64,000 nt of DNA, taken from Polyangiaceae bacterium (GTDB lineage: Bacteria > Myxococcota_A > Polyangia > Polyangiales > Polyangiaceae). The stretch is from contig JACKEB010000019.1 in the NCBI GenBank assembly GCA_020633205.1, forward strand, positions 248,001-312,000, in the 5' to 3' direction. The stretch's first letter is position 1, and every line of letters begins with the position of its first letter. Shown here one piece after another: positions 59,402-64,000 of this stretch. The translations under genes were made by a program, and so were the position numbers. The notes below the pieces were generated by a model. It did not search any database, was not told the origin of the DNA, and worked only from the letters and a program-made list of their open reading frames with translations.

Positions 59402-60682
59402 GTGTACAAGTATCTTCCGCAAACGCTCCTTCCGTTCCTCTTCACTCTAGCTGCCTGCGGCGTTCCCGAGCCTCCCGGTTCTACTGGAGGCGTAGACACC
59501 CAGGAGACCGAGTGCGGTCGCGGCCTCTTGGTGATTGGTTCCGACTATCAGTCGACGAACGTCTCACTGTTAGATCCCCAAGGCAACGTGCTCAGTAGCT
59601 CGTTCATCTCGTCGGCTAGTTCGGGGGTGAGGCTCAACGCTCCACTGAGCGGCGACGTCGTTGCGCCGAGCACGCGCTCAGTAGGCGACCGCGCTGTGCT
59701 GCTCGATCGCTACCCCACCGCCGTCATCACCTGGATCGATCTGCAAACCGCCAAGGTCACGGCGCAGCTCGGCATTGGCACGGGCTTCAGCGCGAACCCC
59801 CACGACTACGTGGAGCTGAGCCCGGAGCTCGCGGTGGTCAGCCGGTTCGAGCCGAACCCCAACGCAGGCAAGGAAGCCTTCGATGAAGGCAATGACCTCT
59901 TGCTCATCGATCCGTCCAAGCCTGCGATCATCGGACGCATCGACCTGACGAGCGCGCTAGGTGCGAACGGCGCTGGCTACTTCCCGCGCCCCGACAAGTT
60001 GCGCGTCGTCGGCGATCAACTGTACGTGCTCGCCAGCGCCTACTCCGCCGACTTCAGCGACAGCCTCGAGTCCCGCATCGTGCGCGTCGACCTGCCGAGT
60101 CAGAGCGTCGGGGAAGTGCTGACGCTGAAAGGCCTGCATGGCTGCGCCGGGTTGGCTCTATCACCAAGCCAAACAGAGCTCGCCGTGAGTTGTTCTGGGC
60201 CGTTTGGGGGTGACGCGATCATCCCTGAAGGCAGCGGCCTCGCGCTGGTGAACATCGACGGCGAGCTCAGCCTCACGCGCAGCATCCCCGCCGGGGAAAT
60301 CGCGACGGACCCACTGGCCTACTCCCTCGACTACGTCTCCGACGACACGCTGCTCTTCACCACCTTCGGGCGCTTCGATCCCGGCGGCTCGGCACGGCCC
60401 GATCGACTGATGCAGCTGAACTTGAACGACTCGAGCACCGAGGAGTTGCTGACGTCTGCCTCGGATCCCTTCACCCTGGGCGATGTGCGCTGCAACGCCG
60501 CCTGCGGCAGCTGCTTCCTTACGGATGCGGGTCGCGGCGGAGTGGTGCATCGGTTTGGCTTCGAGGTGGAGAGCGCCGGAGCCCAGCAGCGCCTCGTGCG
60601 CCAGGGTCCGCTGACGCTCCAGGCCTCCACCAAGCCCGACAGTCAAATTGGCTTGCCACCGCGCTACCTCGGCGCATTCTGA
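59402..60682 (+). CDS. Beta-propeller surface lipoprotein under cobalamin riboswitch control
   Basis: A 426-residue predicted lipoprotein. The signal peptide LPQTLLPFLFTLAAC ends in a lipobox (C19). The mature part shows repeated strands of YVTN/PQQ-like propeller blades: GLLVIGSDYQSTNVSLLDPQGNVL, AVITWIDLQTAKVTAQLGIG, NDLLLIDPSKPAIIGRIDL, KLRVVGDQLYVLASAYS, SRIVRVDLPSQSVGEVLTL, LALSPSQTELAVSCSG, GLALVNIDGELSL. A late Cys cluster (VRCNAACGSCFLTDAG) is present. The start is GTG with GGAGG five bases upstream. Because a cobalamin riboswitch precedes it, a role in B12 capture or uptake is the best inference; BtuG of Bacteroides is a surface propeller lipoprotein binding B12. No sequence relation to BtuG has been shown. 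Confidence 0.78.
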   Translation: MYKYLPQTLLPFLFTLAACGVPEPPGSTGGVDTQETECGRGLLVIGSDYQSTNVSLLDPQGNVLSSSFISSASSGVRLNAPLSGDVVAPSTRSVGDRAVLLDRYPTAVITWIDLQTAKVTAQLGIGTGFSANPHDYVELSPELAVVSRFEPNPNAGKEAFDEGNDLLLIDPSKPAIIGRIDLTSALGANGAGYFPRPDKLRVVGDQLYVLASAYSADFSDSLESRIVRVDLPSQSVGEVLTLKGLHGCAGLALSPSQTELAVSCSGPFGGDAIIPEGSGLALVNIDGELSLTRSIPAGEIATDPLAYSLDYVSDDTLLFTTFGRFDPGGSARPDRLMQLNLNDSSTEELLTSASDPFTLGDVRCNAACGSCFLTDAGRGGVVHRFGFEVESAGAQQRLVRQGPLTLQASTKPDSQIGLPPRYLGAF

Positions 60683-60688
60683 AGCCTG

Positions 60689-61441
60689 ATGGACGAAGCG
60701 AGCACCTGGACACCCCAGTCGCTGCAGGTGCTCGCCGAGGACGAACACTGGGTCGTCATCGACAAGCCATCGGGCCTGTTGGTGCATCCCGGCTGGGCCA
60801 AGGAGAAGCCAACCGCGCTTCATTTGGTGCGCGATCGTGTCGGGTGTCATGTGTACCCCGCGCATCGCTTGGATCGCGCGACCAGCGGCGTGCTCGTCTT
60901 CGCGAAATCACCCGAGAGCGCGTCCTGCCTGGGTCAAGCCTTCGCAGAGGGTCAGATCAAGAAGCGCTACCTCGCGCTGGTGCGCGGCGAACCGAAGGAT
61001 CAGCTGATCGATCATCCGCTTCCACGGGGGGAGGACAAGGCCGGGCCGCGCGTCGCCGCGCGCACGCTAGTGCGGCGCCTCAGTAGCGCCACGCTCGAGT
61101 GCGAGTTGAACGGCTATCCGGTGCGCTACTCGCTGGTGGAAGCGCTGCCCGAGACAGGCAGGTTGCACCAGATCCGCAGGCACCTGAAGCACGCAGGGCA
61201 CCCCATCCTGGGGGACGTGCGCTACGGCAAGGGGGACCACAATCGACTGTGCCGCGACCGATTCGGGCTGCACCGACTCGCGTTGCACGCAGCCGACCTG
61301 TGGCTCCCTCACCCCCAAACTCGAGTGATCGAACACTTCTCCGCGAAGCTACCGGAGGACCTTGGCTCACCACTCGAGAAGCTAGGCATGAACCTTACGG
61401 CGATTCCTCCAGGAAAGGATCCGCGAGCTTCGGGTTCGTGA
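60689..61441 (+). CDS. truC: RluA-family pseudouridine synthase (TruC-like)
   Basis: A 250-residue pseudouridine synthase. The catalytic aspartate D62 lies in YPAHRLDRATSGVLVFAK. The C-terminal part TGRLHQIRRHLKHAGHPILGDVRYGKGDHNRLCRDRFGLHRLALHA is characteristic of TruC, which modifies U65 in tRNAs. The gene starts seven bases after the propeller lipoprotein stop, so it may be on the same B12-controlled transcript. Its last 47 bases overlap the convergent di-heme enzyme gene; the C-terminal tail here (LTAIPPGKDPRASGS) is unconserved. A CTCACCCCCAAA motif lies inside the gene at 61309. Confidence 0.9.
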   Translation: MDEASTWTPQSLQVLAEDEHWVVIDKPSGLLVHPGWAKEKPTALHLVRDRVGCHVYPAHRLDRATSGVLVFAKSPESASCLGQAFAEGQIKKRYLALVRGEPKDQLIDHPLPRGEDKAGPRVAARTLVRRLSSATLECELNGYPVRYSLVEALPETGRLHQIRRHLKHAGHPILGDVRYGKGDHNRLCRDRFGLHRLALHAADLWLPHPQTRVIEHFSAKLPEDLGSPLEKLGMNLTAIPPGKDPRASGS

Positions 61442-62555
61442 GCAACGACTCGTCAGTGAGCGCGTTGAGGAAGGCGATCACGTCTTGGATCTCCTGCTCG
61501 TTGATCTCGAAGCCTCGCACCAGGCCTGATTTGAGCGGGCTGAGGCGGCCGTCCCCCGCATACGGGCCGCTCTCCGTCACGGTTCCGCCGCGGGAGTAGT
61601 GCAAGATCACATCGCGCAGCGTCGGCAAGCTGCCGTCGTGCATGTATGGCGCGGTGAGCGCGACGTTGCGCAAGCTCGACGGGCGAAACATGCCGCGGTC
61701 TTTCGGGTTCAGCGTCAGCTCGTAGAGGCCTTGATCGTAGCTCGGGTAGCTACCATCACCTCCGACGTTGTAGAGCCCGTTGTTGAAGAAGGGGTACTGG
61801 ATGGTGCCGGGCGTGGTGTTGGCGTCGTGGTACGACACGCTGAACAACACGCCGTGGTGGCAGTGAAAGCACTCGAGGCGCTCGCCATTGAACAACGACA
61901 AGCCTCGCCGCTGGCTCTCATCGAGAGCGCTCTCGTCACCGTTCTTGTAGCGATCGTAGGCAGAGTCGCCGCTGATGATCGTGCGAACGAAGCTCGCGAG
62001 GGCCATCACGACTTTGTTCACCGTCGCACCCGACTCGCTCCTGGGGAAGGCCGCCGTGAAGAGTTCCTGATAGCGCGCATCCCCATCGAAGCGCGCGAGC
62101 ACCTCATCCACATTGCCGTCGCTCACCCCCAGCTCCACTGGATTATCCGCACGGATAGGCACAGGGATCTGGTCTTCCAGGCTCAAGAGGCCGTTGTTCG
62201 ACCACGTAAGGGTGCTGTGGTAACCGACGTTGGCGAGGCCGGGGCTGTTGCGATTGAGCGTCTGCCCCGTGGAGCCTTGGGGCAGTCGCAACCCGTCGGC
62301 AAAAGCTAGCTCCTGGTGATGGCAGCTCGAGCAGCTCTGCGTCTGATTGCCCGAGAGCCGCTTGTCGTAGAACAGGAAGCGGCCGAGCTTTATCTTCTCT
62401 GCGGTGAGCGGGTTCGACTCGGGGATCGCCGGTAGCTCGAAGCGTGGAGGCAGGTCGAGGAGTTCGCGCACGCTGGCGCCGCTGTCGTTCTTGTCGTCGC
62501 TCGAGCACCCAGCGAACGCCGAAGCGACCAGCAGCGCAGCAGCGACGCGCCTCAT
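61395..62555 (-). CDS. mbnH: Di-heme MauG/cytochrome c peroxidase family enzyme, MbnH-like
   Basis: A 386-residue periplasmic di-heme protein with a lipoprotein signal (SAFAGC, C17). Heme-binding motifs are C75-S-S-C78-H79 and C229-F-H-C232-H233. The family fold is seen in LGRFLFYDKRLSGNQTQSCSSCHHQELAFADGLRLPQGSTGQTLNRNSPGLANVGYHSTLTWSNNG and MFRPSSLRNVALTAPYMHDGSLPTLRDVILHY. Paired with an MbnP-like gene it matches the MbnH type, which oxidises a tryptophan of MbnP to kynurenine. The start overlaps the MbnP-like stop (ATGA). Ordinary cytochrome c peroxidases share the fold, so the assignment rests on the pairing. Confidence 0.87.
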   Translation of the reverse strand: MRRVAAALLVASAFAGCSSDDKNDSGASVRELLDLPPRFELPAIPESNPLTAEKIKLGRFLFYDKRLSGNQTQSCSSCHHQELAFADGLRLPQGSTGQTLNRNSPGLANVGYHSTLTWSNNGLLSLEDQIPVPIRADNPVELGVSDGNVDEVLARFDGDARYQELFTAAFPRSESGATVNKVVMALASFVRTIISGDSAYDRYKNGDESALDESQRRGLSLFNGERLECFHCHHGVLFSVSYHDANTTPGTIQYPFFNNGLYNVGGDGSYPSYDQGLYELTLNPKDRGMFRPSSLRNVALTAPYMHDGSLPTLRDVILHYSRGGTVTESGPYAGDGRLSPLKSGLVRGFEINEQEIQDVIAFLNALTDESLLTNPKLADPFLEESP

Positions 62556-63517
62556 TTCATTCCGAACACGGTGTTGAGCTTGGAGTCAGCGACCCCGGTA
62601 TCAAGACTCAGCCCGAGCTTCGGGAAGATCGCAGCGCAGTCCGTCTGCGACGGCATCGAGTGGCACGCGACTCCCGGGCCTTCCCCGATCACTTCCTTCG
62701 TCTCGCTGTCCAGGATCGGTACGCGGAAATCCTGCCCTTCGAACACCTTGCGCACGTCGATGGTCACGACCGACGAATCGAGGTTGAAGTCACCGAGGCC
62801 CACACCGGGCGTGTTGACGAAGCTGCAGCTATCGCGATCCGAGAGCGCGCTGCCGCCCATGGGACCGCAGTCGCGGCTACCGACGTGGACATACGCATCG
62901 CCATTGCCATCGCTCGCCTCCACCGCCGCATTGAGCACGAAGTGGCGGTAGCCCGAAGCCCAGTTCCAGTACATCTCGTTGAGGGGGGAGGGCGCGCTCT
63001 CCTCGGTGTTGACGGCGATCACCTCCTTCATCAGCTGCTGAGGAACGCCCACATCGAAGACGACGCTGCTCACCTTTTCGGGGAACGTCAGGCCCGTGAT
63101 CGCGCTGTTGGTGCGCGCCGTACCTTCGGCGAACGCGACCGAAGAGCTCGTACAGCTCCCCTCGGTGTTGCCGGTCAAGTCGATGAGCACGACTGAGCCG
63201 GAGTCGCTGACGTACTGAAACTCGTTCTCGTCGAGCTCCATTTCCACGGGGTCTCCCGCCTCGGTGTAGAAGCGGATGTTACTCACGTAGAAACGTAGGT
63301 CGCTGACACCAACCTTCACGTCGCCCGTGGTTCCGAGTCCAGACATCTGGTCCGTGCAACCAACCGGTTGATCACCATCCACTGCGGCGAAGCTGAGGGC
63401 GAAGGCAGACTGCGCGGGAGCGGCCTCGCCGTCGTCGTCACTCCCGCAGCCCGCGAGGAGCAGAGCGGAAGCAGCCAGGAGGGGGAGAGTAACGGAGGGT
63501 GTAACACGATTTTTCAT
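62552..63517 (-). CDS. mbnP: MbnP-like lipoprotein (metallo-mystery pair, four-Cys type)
   Basis: A 321-residue lipoprotein: signal LPLLAASALLLAGC (C24), Asp/Glu/Ala linker, then a beta-rich domain. Family features are VGVSDLRFYVSNIRFYTEAGD, LIDLTGNTEGSC, ITGLTFPEKVSSVVFDVGVPQQLM, NEMYWNWASGYRHFVLNAAV, and Cys pairs in SRDCGPM, DSCSF and VACHSMPSQTDCAAIF. This corresponds to the MbnP / metallo-mystery-pair family, whose studied member binds copper and is modified at a Trp by MbnH. ATG 63517 starts the signal peptide; longer frames upstream are discarded. The gene is first in the two-gene operon with the di-heme enzyme. Confidence 0.88.
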   Translation of the reverse strand: MKNRVTPSVTLPLLAASALLLAGCGSDDDGEAAPAQSAFALSFAAVDGDQPVGCTDQMSGLGTTGDVKVGVSDLRFYVSNIRFYTEAGDPVEMELDENEFQYVSDSGSVVLIDLTGNTEGSCTSSSVAFAEGTARTNSAITGLTFPEKVSSVVFDVGVPQQLMKEVIAVNTEESAPSPLNEMYWNWASGYRHFVLNAAVEASDGNGDAYVHVGSRDCGPMGGSALSDRDSCSFVNTPGVGLGDFNLDSSVVTIDVRKVFEGQDFRVPILDSETKEVIGEGPGVACHSMPSQTDCAAIFPKLGLSLDTGVADSKLNTVFGMK

Positions 63518-63763
63518 AGGCGTGTCACCAGGGTATACTGGGGTCCAAGGTTTGGTCGAGCGGCAGTTTGTCGCGACGCGCGCGGGCCCCATCGCGGCGC
63601 TGACGCCACGCTGGCTTTTCCCCGAGGAAGTCACAGGCTCGGCTCGCCAACGGCGGAAGCGTGCGAAATCTTTTCGGAGGAGAAATCCGAGTCGATACGG
63701 AGCGGCGTACTGCAAACCCATGAAAATGGGCTCCCCTCGCCTTCGCCGCTCCGTCGCGGCTGA

Positions 63764-64000
63764 CTACTCGCCGACGGCGGGCTTCAGCACCGGGTAGCGA
63801 ACCGGGCGCGGACCGGCGGGGCGCACAGCGCACTTGCTAATGCTTGGACCAACCAGGCCAGGCATGCTGCCGAGCAGCGCGAAGAACTCGTCGCGAGCTG
63901 CGCCGGTGAGGCGCTCGGAGCAGAGCCGAGCGACGTGGGGGTTGCGACGCGCTTGTCGCACCATTTGAGCCACGCGCGGGGTGACCTGGGTGGAACAACG
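63764..64000 (-). CDS. Hypothetical protein, 5' end beyond the window
   Basis: The C-terminal 78 residues of a protein whose frame remains open to the window edge (RCSTQVTPRVAQMVRQARRNPHVARLCSERLTGAARDEFFALLGSMPGLVGPSISKCAVRPAGPRPVRYPVLKPAVGE, residues split here only by description of its parts: a basic helix, a helix around TGAARDEFFALLG, and a Pro-rich end). No domain is recognised. An in-frame GTG at 63973 is a possible start but an upstream start is more likely. The stop lies 246 bases upstream of the MbnP-like start on the same strand. Confidence 0.5.
   Translation of the reverse strand, partial: RCSTQVTPRVAQMVRQARRNPHVARLCSERLTGAARDEFFALLGSMPGLVGPSISKCAVRPAGPRPVRYPVLKPAVGE

Noticed and set aside
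63518..63763. Third cobalamin riboswitch ahead of the MbnP-like gene
   Set aside because: Searched by eye on the minus strand because of the neighbouring riboswitches; no B12 box or AGGGAA core is present.

Overview
The window looks like a piece of a high-GC myxobacterial chromosome, most likely Polyangiales/Nannocystales-like; this is inferred from gene content, not from a marker gene. Signs are a long secreted protein with a C-terminal Gly-Cys / hydrophobic / Arg-rich MYXO-CTERM-type sorting tail, Gly/Ser-rich lipoproteins, OmpA proteins with thrombospondin-type-3 (TSP3) Asp repeats, a Ser/Thr protein kinase, FHA-sigma54 regulators, and a glutaminyl-tRNA synthetase with a YqeY tail. No rRNA, tRNA or CRISPR array was found.

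Layout. 0.1-16.9 kb is mainly signalling and envelope: a two-component pair, uppS, a large repeat lipoprotein, a MaoC-type hydratase, a degenerate receiver/GGDEF protein, a Ser/Thr kinase, a LysM-FecR protein with a barrel-like C-terminus, a divergent OmpA/TSP3 protein translationally coupled to a class III nucleotidyl cyclase, a SixA-like protein lacking its catalytic residues, and an FHA-sigma54 activator. 17-25.5 kb has a zinc-ribbon propeller protein, a complete-looking group II intron, and an operon of an OmpA/TSP3 protein plus the MYXO-CTERM protein; the intron sits exactly in the terminator of that operon. 26.5-33.9 kb holds a class III alcohol dehydrogenase and a peptide-type (Dpp/Opp) ABC transporter operon. 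34-44.6 kb holds GNAT-glnS, an ABC transporter resembling urea-carboxylase-associated ones, two acyl-CoA dehydrogenases behind a perfect 19-bp palindrome, a TerB-Coq4-like fusion and a small lipoprotein.

44.6-60.7 kb is a B12-centred region. A leftward six-gene operon encodes a hotdog thioesterase, both methylmalonyl-CoA mutase subunits, a MeaB GTPase, an ethylmalonyl-CoA-mutase-like enzyme and a second MeaB. A divergent ScfR/RamB-type regulator starts beside a TTTGCAAA-type site. Next come a cobalamin riboswitch before class Ia nrdAB, and a second cobalamin riboswitch before a surface-lipoprotein beta-propeller of unknown function, a possible B12-capture protein by analogy with BtuG. The window ends with a TruC-like pseudouridine synthase, an MbnP-MbnH-like pair (four-Cys lipoprotein plus di-heme MauG-family enzyme), and a gene cut by the window edge.

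The genes fit an aerobe that assimilates short-chain or branched acyl-CoAs through B12 mutases and senses cobalamin to switch ribonucleotide reductase, with a rich envelope-signalling repertoire. Calls rest on reading motifs by eye; no database search was run.
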